DNA from: Actinomycetes bacterium
Lineage (GTDB): Bacteria; Actinomycetota; Actinomycetes; Mycobacteriales; Micromonosporaceae
Direction: 5' to 3'
NCBI GenBank assembly: GCA_021793335.1
Contig: JAJYSW010000063.1
Location: 1 to 14,017, forward strand
DNA: 14,017 nt
Under the pieces are notes generated by a model, which worked only from the letters and a program-made list of their open reading frames with translations, had not been told where the DNA came from and did no database searches. Both the position numbers and the translations under genes were made by a program. Below, one piece after another: positions 1-6,230 of the stretch (positions within the stretch are counted from its first letter, which is position 1; each line of letters starts with the position of its first letter).

Positions 1-1
1 G

Positions 2-361
2 GCGGGGAACCACGTTCCGCACACGGTGAGCCAGCTGCTGGCCGCCGTGGACGGGTTGAACGAGGAGGAGCTCGGGAAGATCGTGGTGGCCTACGAGCCG
101 GTCTGGGCGATCGGCACGGGCCGCACGGCCACGCCCGAGGACGCCCAGGAGGTCATCGGGGCCCTGCGCGCGGCGCTCGCCGAGAAGTTCGGCGGCGTGG
201 CCGAGCGGGTCCGAATCCTGTACGGCGGCTCGGTCAAGTCGGCGAACGTCGCTCAGATCATGGCGAAGCCGGACATCGACGGTGCCCTGGTCGGAGGCGC
301 GAGCCTCGACGCCGAGGAGTTCGCCAAGATCGTCAGGTTCCCGGAGCACGCCGGCGCCTAG
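2..361 (+). CDS. tpiA: Triose-phosphate isomerase, C-terminal part (5' end outside window)
   Basis: Cytoplasmic glycolytic and gluconeogenic enzyme that interconverts dihydroxyacetone phosphate and glyceraldehyde-3-phosphate. The reading frame is already open at base 2 (AGNHVPHTVSQLL...), so the visible 119 residues are roughly the last half of a protein of about 255-260 residues. The family signature AYEPVWAIGTG is intact and contains the catalytic Glu. Downstream, the phosphate-binding loop YGGSVKSAN and the terminal LVGGASLD motif are also intact, so there is no sign of decay. An internal GTG at 26 is not a plausible start because conserved sequence continues upstream of it. In actinomycetes this gene usually follows gap and pgk and precedes secG; secG follows here, 291 bp downstream and beyond a strong hairpin. 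Identification is very secure. Confidence 0.97.
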   Translation, partial: AGNHVPHTVSQLLAAVDGLNEEELGKIVVAYEPVWAIGTGRTATPEDAQEVIGALRAALAEKFGGVAERVRILYGGSVKSANVAQIMAKPDIDGALVGGASLDAEEFAKIVRFPEHAGA

Positions 362-442
362 GGAACGATCGGCGCAGCCAGGGGCGCGCCGGTGAGTGAA
401 AGGCTCAGCTCGCGGACGCGAAGCGTTCACGAGCCGGAGATT

Positions 443-478
443 GCGGGGCCGCCGTACAAGGGCGTACGGCGGCCCCGC
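443..478 (+). terminator. Intrinsic terminator-like hairpin after tpiA
   Basis: A perfect 15-bp inverted repeat (GCGGGGCCGCCGTAC at 443-457 and its complement at 464-478) closes a 6-nt loop and is followed by GTTTATT. The T-run is weak, as is common for actinobacterial hairpin terminators. It lies 81 bp after the tpiA stop codon and probably ends the upstream glycolytic transcript before secG. Confidence 0.8.
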
Positions 479-544
479 GTTTATTCCGAAAGGCGCGGGC
501 GGCCATGGGGGTCGAAACTCATGCGGCGGTTCGGGCCGAAACCG

Positions 545-596
545 TCGAATGAACATGACGGCCCATTCGAGTGCGAATCGGCTCCTGAGTTAGACT
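545..596 (+). promoter_or_regulatory. Candidate secG promoter region with CATTCG/CGAATG dyads
   Basis: TAGACT at 591-596 fits the actinobacterial -10 pattern (TANNNT). No good -35 hexamer is visible 16-19 bp upstream. The upstream bases hold two nested inverted repeats: TCGAATG (545-551) with CATTCGA (564-570), and ATTCG (565-569) with CGAAT (574-578). Since a strong hairpin separates tpiA from secG, a promoter in this interval is expected. The exact site is inferred. Confidence 0.35.
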
Positions 597-652
597 CGGG
601 GCCGGGTTCACGCTCGCGTGGATGCCGAACTGTTGGAGAGGACACTCGATCG

Positions 653-898
653 ATGACGGTATTGACTTACGCCCTTCTGGTCGTCCTGCTGGCGACCAGC
701 TCCGCATTGGTGTTGCTGGTGCTGCTGCACAAGGGCAAAGGCGGCGGCCTGTCGAGCATGTTCGGCGGCGGCATGTCATCGGTGGCCTCGGGTTCCTCGG
801 TGGCCGAGAAGAACCTCACGCGCATCACCATCGCCGTCGGCGTCATCTGGTTCGCCTGCATCGTCGCCTACGGTCTGCTGCTGCGCGCACTGGTCTGA
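653..898 (+). CDS. secG: Preprotein translocase subunit SecG
   Basis: Small inner-membrane subunit of the SecYEG translocon, which assists SecA-driven protein export. The 81-residue protein has two hydrophobic segments (about residues 4-25 and 56-78). They are joined by a Gly/Ser-rich cytoplasmic loop with the family-typical pattern LLHKGKGGGLSSMFGGG. Length and topology match the family (75-85 residues in Actinobacteria). The ATG at 653 is chosen because translation from it begins directly with the first membrane segment, and GGAGAGG at 635-641 is an acceptable ribosome-binding site, 11 nt upstream. The same frame stays open to 392, but that stretch contains the tpiA terminator and has no SecG-like sequence. 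Placement after tpiA is typical of actinomycetes. Hairpins on both sides suggest a monocistronic transcript. Confidence 0.95.
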   Translation: MTVLTYALLVVLLATSSALVLLVLLHKGKGGGLSSMFGGGMSSVASGSSVAEKNLTRITIAVGVIWFACIVAYGLLLRALV

Positions 899-915
899 GA
901 GACCACAGCGCTTAG

Positions 916-954
916 GGTCGGGCCCGGTGGAGCATCGCTCCGCCGGGCCCGACC
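916..954 (+). terminator. Strong hairpin terminator after secG
   Basis: An 18-bp stem with one G-U pair (GGTCGGGCCCGGTGGAGC at 916-933 against 937-954) closes a 3-nt loop and is followed by GTTCTTT. It begins 17 bp after the secG stop codon. It would isolate secG from the downstream oxidoreductase gene. Confidence 0.88.
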
Positions 955-1035
955 GTTCTTTGCGAAGGCGCGTCGGATCGCCGCAGCGGCTTCGTTCTCC
1001 GGAAGCGGCCGCCGTTTCATGGTCTCATTCGTGGT

Positions 1036-1959
1036 ATGAAAGCAGTGGTGTTGCCTCGTTACGGCGGGGCGCGGGATCTCGAATCGACCGATGTGCCCCG
1101 GCCTCCGTGCGGCCCGAACGAGGTGCTCATCCGGCTCAAGGCGACCTCGGTCAACCCTGTGGACCGGCATCTGGGGGCCGGGGGCCTCGATTCGCTCGTC
1201 CCCGCGCAGTTCCCGCTCATCCCCGGTTGGGACGCCGCCGGGACCGTCGTGGAGGTCGGCGCCGAGATCACCGAGTACACCGTCGGCGACGACGTCCTCG
1301 GCCATGTACGCCGCCCCGTCGCCAAATGGGGGACTTACGCCGAGTACACGACCGCTGAACCGTTCATGATCGCGCCCAAGCCCGCCTCCATGGACTGGCA
1401 TTCGGCCGCCGGTCTCCCGCTGGCCGGGCTGACCGCGCTCCAGGCGCTCGACGCCGTCGCCGTCAAGGACGCCGAAACGGTCCTCGTCCACGCCGCCGCG
1501 GGCGGCGTCGGCTCGATCGCCGTCCAGATCGCGGCGGCCCGCGGCGCACGCGTGATCGGCACCGCCTCCCCGCGCAATCACGACTACCTCGTCGCGCTCG
1601 GCGCCGAACCGGTCGAATACGGCGACGGCCTGCTGGAACGGGTCCGCAGACTCGCCCCGGACGGCATCGACGCGGCGCTGGACGCGGTCGGGGCGGGCGA
1701 GTTCGACCTGTCGGCCGGAGCTGGAGCCGACCCCTCGCGCATCGTCTCCATCGCAGACCCGAAGGTGCGCGAACGGGGCGGCGTGCACGTCTTCACCGAA
1801 CCGGACAGCGGCGACCTGCGCGCCCTCACCACGCTCGTCGAGTCCAGGGAACTGACCGTCCCGGTCTCGGCCGTATACCCGCTCGAAGAGGCCGCGAAGG
1901 CGTGGGAGGCCGGTCGGGGCGGCCACGCTCGCGGAAAGATCATCCTGACCATCGCCTGA
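1036..1959 (+). CDS. Zinc-independent MDR oxidoreductase (quinone oxidoreductase-like)
   Basis: Medium-chain dehydrogenase/reductase of the NADPH:quinone oxidoreductase type, 307 residues. The N-terminal GroES-like domain (about 1-120) contains the QOR-type segment KATSVNPVDRHLG near residues 35-47 and PLIPGWDAAGTVVEVG near 60-75. The Rossmann domain has the NAD(P)-binding loop HAAAGGVGS at 152-160. The Cys/His ligands of zinc-dependent alcohol dehydrogenases are absent. The substrate cannot be predicted; relatives reduce quinones or enones. The ATG at 1036 gives the normal family N-terminus (MKAVVLPRYGG), but no Shine-Dalgarno sequence precedes it, so a leaderless mRNA or weak initiation is possible. 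TTTCAT (1015-1020) and ATGAAA (1036-1041) form a short inverted repeat overlapping the start codon. Hairpins on both sides make it a stand-alone unit, unrelated by function to its neighbours. Confidence 0.88.
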   Translation: MKAVVLPRYGGARDLESTDVPRPPCGPNEVLIRLKATSVNPVDRHLGAGGLDSLVPAQFPLIPGWDAAGTVVEVGAEITEYTVGDDVLGHVRRPVAKWGTYAEYTTAEPFMIAPKPASMDWHSAAGLPLAGLTALQALDAVAVKDAETVLVHAAAGGVGSIAVQIAAARGARVIGTASPRNHDYLVALGAEPVEYGDGLLERVRRLAPDGIDAALDAVGAGEFDLSAGAGADPSRIVSIADPKVRERGGVHVFTEPDSGDLRALTTLVESRELTVPVSAVYPLEEAAKAWEAGRGGHARGKIILTIA

Positions 1960-1964
1960 GCGGG

Positions 1965-1999
1965 GGCACGGTGAGCCTCGTGCGATCGAGCCCCGTGCC
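1965..1999 (+). terminator. Possible weak terminator after the oxidoreductase gene
   Basis: GGCACGG (1965-1971) pairs with CCGTGCC (1993-1999). Inside it, CTCG (1977-1980) pairs with CGAG (1987-1990) around a 6-nt loop. The structure starts six bases after the stop codon, but it has an internal bulge and no T-run. It is clearly weaker than the hairpins after tpiA and secG. Confidence 0.4.
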
Positions 2000-2128
2000 G
2001 GGCCCGCTGCATCCTCGGGGGAGAAGGACATGGCCCGGTCCCGTGCCTTGCGCATAGGAGTGACATGGCATGTGGACCGGGACGCATGATTCCCGAACCC
2101 TGAAGCGCGGTCCCCACTGGAGCGAAGA

Positions 2129-2149
2129 ATCGCATTCGACGAATGCGAT
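2129..2149. promoter_or_regulatory. Perfect 21-bp dyad upstream of the rbpA promoter
   Basis: ATCGCATTCG (2129-2138), a single central A, then the exact complement CGAATGCGAT (2140-2149). This is the most symmetric short site in the intergenic DNA. It is centred 53 bp upstream of the predicted -35 element of rbpA (about -88 from the inferred start). Ten-bp arms with a one-base centre look like the binding site of a dimeric regulator. It does not match an operator consensus that I recognise. As RNA it could form an 8-bp stem with a 5-nt loop, but there is no T-run to make it a terminator. Confidence 0.55.
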
Positions 2150-2191
2150 GCCTCCGGTCTACGGAATCAGTAAAGGTACTGCAATGATCCC

Positions 2192-2220
2192 TTTACAATA
2201 TGTGCGCTGCGTCATAGAAT
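2192..2220 (+). promoter_or_regulatory. Near-consensus housekeeping promoter of rbpA
   Basis: TTTACA (2192-2197), a 17-bp spacer, then TAGAAT (2215-2220). The hexamers differ from the principal sigma-factor consensus (TTGACA/TATAAT) at one base each, and the spacing is optimal. Transcription would start near 2227, leaving a leader of about 112 nt before the rbpA ATG. This is the clearest promoter in the window. In Streptomyces rbpA is also driven by the thiol-stress factor SigR, but no complete GGAAT-N18/19-GTT element is present here. Confidence 0.75.
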
Positions 2221-2226
2221 TTGCTG

Positions 2227-2338
2227 GGGCGGTTCCCCTGCCGCTCCGGCCAGTGTCCCACGGTGACGCTCGCGAAACCGTGTCTTCGCGTGGCCGACAT
2301 CCACAGAAGACCCCCACCTGTGAGGAGCGATCACATAT
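2227..2338 (+). other. Long 5' leader of rbpA with overlapping helices
   Basis: The inferred untranslated leader contains two 6-bp helices that interleave: CACGGT (2259-2264) with ACCGTG (2277-2282), and CGCGAA (2271-2276) with TTCGCG (2285-2290). Because each uses bases in the other's loop, they would be mutually exclusive hairpins or, less likely given a 2-nt connecting loop, a pseudoknot. The Shine-Dalgarno sequence GAGGAGCG (2322-2329) lies downstream and is not paired in either form. No known riboswitch class is recognised. Confidence 0.4.
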
Positions 2339-2686
2339 ATGTCCAACGGACAAGCCATCCGTGGCACCCGCATCGGTGCGGCACCGAGTCTGCACTCTGA
2401 GCGCGGCGAGCCGGTACCCCGGCAGCGCGTGGGGTACTGGTGCGCCAACGGGCACGAGACCGTGCGGCGTTTCGCGCTCTACATCGATATCCCGAACGAA
2501 TGGGATTGCACTCGTTGCGGCTGGCCGGCCAGCCGCGACCAGGCCAACCCTCCCGCGCGCCGCACCATCAAGCCGTATAAGACGCACCTCGCCTATGTCC
2601 GCGAGCGCCGAACCGAGGAAGAGGCCGAGGACCTTCTCGCCGAAGCGCTCGCCGCTCGTGCCGCCAGCCGCGGCGAACGAGGGTGA
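2339..2686 (+). CDS. rbpA: RNA polymerase-binding protein RbpA
   Basis: Actinobacterial transcription factor that binds RNA polymerase and the principal sigma factor, stabilises the open complex and influences rifampicin tolerance. The 115-residue product aligns by eye with the Streptomyces protein. It has an N-terminal tail with AIRGTRIGA (6-14), and a zinc-binding core with Cys35, His39, Cys57 and Cys60 in the positions of the known Cys-His-Cys-Cys ligands (YWCANGHE...WDCTRCGWP). A basic linker follows, then the sigma-interaction helix KTHLAYVRERRTEEEAEDLL (about 81-100). Length is normal (110-125). The ATG at 2339 has GAGGAGCG 9 nt upstream. The promoter lies about 120 bp upstream and the gene ends before a bidirectional hairpin, so it appears monocistronic. 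It is convergent with pgl. Confidence 0.96.
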   Translation: MSNGQAIRGTRIGAAPSLHSERGEPVPRQRVGYWCANGHETVRRFALYIDIPNEWDCTRCGWPASRDQANPPARRTIKPYKTHLAYVRERRTEEEAEDLLAEALAARAASRGERG

Positions 2687-2700
2687 CCGTTCGCGAACGG
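2687..2700. repeat. 14-bp perfect palindrome directly after the rbpA stop codon
   Basis: CCGTTCGCGAACGG starts at the base following the rbpA TGA. In RNA it gives only a 5-bp stem with a 4-nt loop, too weak to terminate alone. The following bases (GCGTGAACGG) repeat its right half. The rest of the interval up to 2882 shows no gene or clear structure. Confidence 0.5.
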
Positions 2701-2882
2701 GCGTGAACGGGGACGTCGCCGCGGAACCGACCACGGCGGCCGGCGGCGCTCGACCGACGCCCTCGCGATCCGTGACCGACATGGCCGAGACGGCGCTTCC
2801 AGGTGGGGGAGGCGGCGACCGTCGGCCGCGCATCGGTGGGAACCGCTGCGAACGCACGCGCCCTCCACGCATGCAAGACGAA

Positions 2883-2919
2883 CCGGGGCCGGGCGATCAT
2901 CGCGATCACCCGGCCCCGG
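2883..2919. terminator. Bidirectional terminator between rbpA and pgl
   Basis: CCGGGGCCGGGCGATC (2883-2898) pairs with 2904-2919 in a 16-bp stem with a single mismatch (C2894/A2908) and a 5-nt loop. It lies between convergent genes: 196 bp after the rbpA stop codon and 21 bp beyond the pgl stop codon on the other strand. Its symmetry lets it serve both, although neither side has a long T-run. Confidence 0.82.
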
Positions 2920-2940
2920 CCGTGTCTCAGCGGCGCCCGG

Positions 2941-3687
2941 TCACAATTGCAGGTGCTTCAGGTTCGCCGCCGCGTCGGCGTCGACGAGCCATTGCGTGCG
3001 GTCTCGCGCCTGCACGAGCCCGGCCGGCAGCCGCCGCTCCGCGAGCGCCTCGTCCACCGCTTCGGCCTTGCCCGAACCGGAGGCGATGATCCACACCTCC
3101 GATGCGGCGTTGATCGTCGGCATCGTCAGCGTCACGCGCTCGGGCGGCGGCTTGGGGGATTCCCGCACACCTGTGACCGACTCCTCGGTCACCTCCAGCG
3201 CCGGGTCGCCCGGGAACAGCGAGGCCACGTGGCCGTCCTCGCCGATGCCCAAGAGCACCAGATCGAACGGCGGCACGCCCGCGCCTCCCGCAGCGGCGTC
3301 GAGTTCGGCGCTGTAGACCGTCGCGGCCGCCTCCGGCGTGTCGACGACATCCGCGGCCGGCATCGGGTGCACGCGCTCGGGGTCGACCGGCAGCGCATCG
3401 AGGAACGCGTCCCGCGCCTGCGTCTCGTTGCGGTCCGCGTCGCCCGAGGGCAGGAAGCGTTCGTCGCCCCACCAGAAGTCGACCTTCGACCAGTCCACGA
3501 TGCCCTTGAAACGCGAGGTCAGGACGTGGCCGTACATCTTCGCGGCGATGCGGCCGCCGGTCAACACGACCGCGGCCTCACCGCGGTGCGCCTGCGCGTC
3601 GGCCAAGCGGTTGACGAGGCGCGCGGCCACCGCTTCGGCCAGCACCTCGGCATCCTCGTGGACGATCACTGCACTGTTCTTGCTCAT
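2941..3687 (-). CDS. pgl: 6-Phosphogluconolactonase
   Basis: Cytoplasmic enzyme that hydrolyses 6-phosphoglucono-delta-lactone to 6-phosphogluconate, the second oxidative step of the pentose-phosphate pathway. The 248-residue product has the family motifs: a phosphate-site loop VVLTGGRIAAK (40-50), FWWGDERFLP (71-80) with DADRNE just after, and LLGIGEDGHVASLFPG (145-160) with the catalytic His at 153. Length is typical of the DevB-type enzyme. The start is the ATG at 3687: its first bases overlap the opcA stop codon as ATGA, and translation from it gives the normal N-terminus (MSKNSAVIVHEDAEVLAEAV). The frame runs on upstream through opcA, but that part is shadow sequence. A weak GAGG lies about 10 nt upstream, within opcA, so translation is probably coupled. 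It is the last gene of the operon. Confidence 0.95.
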   Translation of the reverse strand: MSKNSAVIVHEDAEVLAEAVAARLVNRLADAQAHRGEAAVVLTGGRIAAKMYGHVLTSRFKGIVDWSKVDFWWGDERFLPSGDADRNETQARDAFLDALPVDPERVHPMPAADVVDTPEAAATVYSAELDAAAGGAGVPPFDLVLLGIGEDGHVASLFPGDPALEVTEESVTGVRESPKPPPERVTLTMPTINAASEVWIIASGSGKAEAVDEALAERRLPAGLVQARDRTQWLVDADAAANLKHLQL

Positions 3688-4631
3688 GACGATACCGCCT
3701 CGGGCTCGTAGTGCTCCCGGAACGTGTCCAGGACTCGTTTGTACGCCGCGTCGGGGTCGATGTGCCGCAGCTCCTCGGCCAGCAGTTGGCCCAGCGTGCG
3801 CCCCTGGAGCAACTGGCGTTGCTTCGGCAGCCCCGCTTGGCGCAGCACGGTCTCGCCGTCCTCGGCCTGACGTTCGATCTCCATCGTCTCGCCGTTCGCC
3901 ATCGTGAACGCGACCGCCGCGATCGCCGGCAGGTGCTCGGAATTGCGTTCGACCTTCGTGTCGATGATCCGCGGCATCACTCCGAGCCGGGTGTGGAGCC
4001 ACGCGGCCATCAGCTGCGCCGACGGGTCGGCCCGGTCGGCCTTGATGTCGACGGCCCGCACCTCGGTCGGAGCACCGTCGAAGGTGCTGGCGATGAGCGA
4101 GCGCCACAGCGTGATCCGAGTCCAGCAGATGTCGGTGTCGCCGGGCGTGTAGGTCAGGGCGCGGCGGTACAGCGACTCGACCGGGTCGGTGGCCTGGGCC
4201 GAGTAGGTGATGCGGCGGTCGGCGAAGGTGCGCAGCTCCTGCTCCAGGCCATAGCGCACCGGGTCGAGCAGCCACCAGGTCACCACCGGCACGTCCGAGG
4301 CGAGCATCGGCAGCACGATCGACGTCAGGTGCGTCGCGGCGGGGCCGTCGAGCCGGAGGATGATCGCCTGGGCGGCGCCCAGACGCTCCCCGAGGGTGAC
4401 CTCGGCGTCGATGCGGGGCTCCTCGGCCTCGGTATCACGGGGGATGATCAGAATCAGCCGGTACGGGTGCTCTTGGGCCGCTTCGGAAGCGGCCTGCTCG
4501 ACCTCCTCGCGCTCGTCCTCGGTGATCAGCGCCACGAGGTTGAGCGCGAGGCTGGAGGTGCCGCCGACATGGTGCAGCAGGTCGCTGAGCGCCTTCATGA
4601 TCTCGCCGGTCGTGGTGTCCTTCAAGTGCAT
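3684..4631 (-). CDS. opcA: Glucose-6-phosphate dehydrogenase assembly/effector protein OpcA
   Basis: Non-catalytic partner of glucose-6-phosphate dehydrogenase. In cyanobacteria OpcA promotes oligomerisation and activation of the enzyme, and in Actinobacteria it is encoded beside zwf. The 315-residue product begins MHLKDTTTGEIMKAL, matching the family's conserved N-terminal DTTTGE segment. It continues with the typical region PVVTWWLLDPV (about 115-125) and a C-terminal half containing AAWLHTRLGV. Length is normal (mycobacterial OpcA is about 300). The ATG at 4631 is selected because GGGAGGA lies 8 nt upstream (4640-4646) and the conserved domain starts immediately. The open frame further upstream overlaps zwf and is not OpcA-like. 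It lies 55 bp after zwf with no terminator between them, and overlaps pgl by 4 bp. Confidence 0.94.
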   Translation of the reverse strand: MHLKDTTTGEIMKALSDLLHHVGGTSSLALNLVALITEDEREEVEQAASEAAQEHPYRLILIIPRDTEAEEPRIDAEVTLGERLGAAQAIILRLDGPAATHLTSIVLPMLASDVPVVTWWLLDPVRYGLEQELRTFADRRITYSAQATDPVESLYRRALTYTPGDTDICWTRITLWRSLIASTFDGAPTEVRAVDIKADRADPSAQLMAAWLHTRLGVMPRIIDTKVERNSEHLPAIAAVAFTMANGETMEIERQAEDGETVLRQAGLPKQRQLLQGRTLGQLLAEELRHIDPDAAYKRVLDTFREHYEPEAVSS

Positions 4632-4639
4632 TCCCGGGA

Positions 4640-4646
4640 TCCTCCC
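4640..4646 (-). promoter_or_regulatory. Ribosome-binding site fixing the opcA start
   Basis: On the minus strand GGGAGGA lies 8 nt before the ATG at 4631. It settles the start within a frame that remains open for another 687 bp upstream. Confidence 0.75.
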
Positions 4647-4686
4647 ACGGCTGCCGCTTCGGTTGCGAACATGTGCGATGCCCTTC

Positions 4687-6228
4687 CTATGCCCGCCGCC
4701 AGCGCCGGCCCGACGCCTGCAGCATGATGTCGGACCCGCTCGGTCCCCATGTCCCGGCCTCGTAGACCTCTGGTTTGGTGCCGGCCCAGAACTCTTCGAG
4801 CGGGTCGATGACGGCCCAGGAGGCGTCCACTTCCTGCGCGTCGGGGAACAGGGTCTTATCGCCCAGCAGGACGTCCAGGATGAGCCGTTCGTACGCCTCG
4901 GGGCTGGACTCGGTGAACGTATCGCCGTAGTCGAAGTCCATGGTGATGTCGCGGACCTCCATGCCCGCGCCCGGCACCTTGGAACCGAATTTGACGGTGA
5001 TGCCCTCGTCGGGCTGGACACGGATGACCAGCTGGTTGTTGCCGAGGATCTGAGTGTCGTAGTCGGCGAACGGCATGTGCGGGGCCTCCTTGAAGACCAC
5101 CGCGATCTCGGTCGTCCGCTTGGGGAGCCGCTTACCGGTGCGCAGGTAGAACGGCACGCCGTTCCAGCGGCGGTTCTGGATGCCGATCTGCACCGCCGCA
5201 TACGTCTCGGTCGTGGAGTCGGCCGGGATGTTCTCTTCGGCGTGATAGCCCACGACCGGCCGGCCTTGGACCCACCCGTCGGTGTACTGGCCGCGGATGG
5301 CGGTGGCCTCAAGATCATCGCTGAGCTTGATGGCGCGCAGCACTTTGAGCTTCTCGACGCGGATCTCCTCGGCGACGAAGCCGACCGGCTGCTCCATGGC
5401 CGTCAGGGCCAGCAATTGGAGCACGTGGTTCTGGAGGACATCGCGAGCGGCGCCGTTGGCGTCGTAGAACCCCGCCCTGGTGCCGATGCCGACGTCCTCG
5501 GCCATGGTGATCTGCACGTGGTCGACGTAGTTGGAGTTCCAGATCGGCTCGAACATCGCGTTGGCGAAGCGCAGCGCGAAGATGTTCTGGACGGTCTCCT
5601 TGCCCAGGTAGTGGTCGATGCGGAACACGTCTTCGGCGGTGAAGACCCGGTCGACCAGATCGTTGAGCTCGCGGGCGGACTCCCGGTCGGTGCCGAACGG
5701 CTTCTCGACTACGACGCGGCGCCAGCCGCCGCAGGTGTCGTTGTCCGCCATCTTGGTCCGTTCCAGCTGCTTGAGCACGGTCGGGAACGCCTGCGGCGGG
5801 ATCGAGAAGTAGAACGCGGCATTGCCGGGGACGCCGTGCGATTCCCGGAGGTCCTCCAGCGTGGACGAGAGATTGTCGAAAGCCTCGTCGTCATCGAAGG
5901 AGCCGGAGACGAACTTGAAGTTCCCGCTCAACCGGTGCCACACGTCCTCGCGCCACGGCGTGCGGGCGTGGGCCTTCGCCGCCTCGCGCGCCAACTGCTC
6001 GAACGTGCCGTGGCTCCAGTCGCGCCTGGCGAACCCGAGGATCACGAAGGACGCCGGGAGCAGGCCCCGGTTCGCCAGATCGTAGATCGCCGGGAGCAGT
6101 TTCTTCTGTGCCAGATCGCCGGTGACGCCGAAGATGACCAGCGCGCACGGTTCGGGAATCCGCGGCAGACGACGGTCCGCCGGGTCTCGCAGCGGGTTCG
6201 GTACCGCAGTGGTGTCGTCGGATGCCAT
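4687..6228 (-). CDS. zwf: Glucose-6-phosphate 1-dehydrogenase
   Basis: Oxidises glucose-6-phosphate to 6-phosphogluconolactone with reduction of NADP+; it is the entry step of the oxidative pentose-phosphate pathway. The 513-residue protein has the N-terminal Rossmann motif FGVTGDLAQKKL (33-44), VEKPFGTD (174-181), and the active-site signature RIDHYLGKE (203-211). The catalytic base is expected at His268 in DVLQNHVLQ. Length matches the bacterial family (490-515). The ATG at 6228 lies 2 bp after the pgi stop codon and gives a normal N-terminal extension. No strong Shine-Dalgarno is present, only GAGAG inside the end of pgi, so translation may be coupled to pgi. The downstream opcA supplies its known partner. 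All key residues appear intact. Confidence 0.97.
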   Translation of the reverse strand: MASDDTTAVPNPLRDPADRRLPRIPEPCALVIFGVTGDLAQKKLLPAIYDLANRGLLPASFVILGFARRDWSHGTFEQLAREAAKAHARTPWREDVWHRLSGNFKFVSGSFDDDEAFDNLSSTLEDLRESHGVPGNAAFYFSIPPQAFPTVLKQLERTKMADNDTCGGWRRVVVEKPFGTDRESARELNDLVDRVFTAEDVFRIDHYLGKETVQNIFALRFANAMFEPIWNSNYVDHVQITMAEDVGIGTRAGFYDANGAARDVLQNHVLQLLALTAMEQPVGFVAEEIRVEKLKVLRAIKLSDDLEATAIRGQYTDGWVQGRPVVGYHAEENIPADSTTETYAAVQIGIQNRRWNGVPFYLRTGKRLPKRTTEIAVVFKEAPHMPFADYDTQILGNNQLVIRVQPDEGITVKFGSKVPGAGMEVRDITMDFDYGDTFTESSPEAYERLILDVLLGDKTLFPDAQEVDASWAVIDPLEEFWAGTKPEVYEAGTWGPSGSDIMLQASGRRWRRA

Positions 6229-6230
6229 CG

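Larger units (their letters stand above)
1960..2338. other. Gene-free interval between the oxidoreductase gene and rbpA
   Basis: These 379 bp hold no convincing gene. In order they contain a modest hairpin after the oxidoreductase (1965-1999), two overlapping tiny reading frames (2030-2089 and 2065-2103), a nested hairpin pair (CGGGA 2078-2082 with TCCCG 2091-2095, inside GGACCG 2074-2079 with CGGTCC 2108-2113), a perfect dyad (2129-2149), the rbpA promoter (2192-2220) and a leader of about 110 nt with overlapping helices. The part from about 2120 to 2220 is visibly richer in A/T than the flanking genes, as expected for a regulatory region. Confidence 0.75.

Noticed and set aside
868..2055. 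Minus-strand reading frame of 395 codons opposite the oxidoreductase gene
   Set aside because: It crosses the secG terminator hairpin and is antisense to a gene with clear MDR motifs; the composition is low complexity.
2163..2190. SigR-type promoter for rbpA starting with GGAAT at 2163
   Set aside because: The required GTT is not found 18 or 19 bases downstream (GAT and ATC occur instead), and a much better principal-sigma promoter lies just downstream.
2259..2290. H-type pseudoknot in the rbpA leader
   Set aside because: The connecting loop that would cross the first 6-bp helix is only two bases, which is too short for a comfortable pseudoknot; mutually exclusive hairpins are a better reading.
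3684..5318. opcA frame extended upstream to a 544-codon protein
   Set aside because: The added N-terminal part is Arg/Ser-rich shadow of zwf. OpcA homology begins exactly at the ATG at 4631, which has a good ribosome-binding site.
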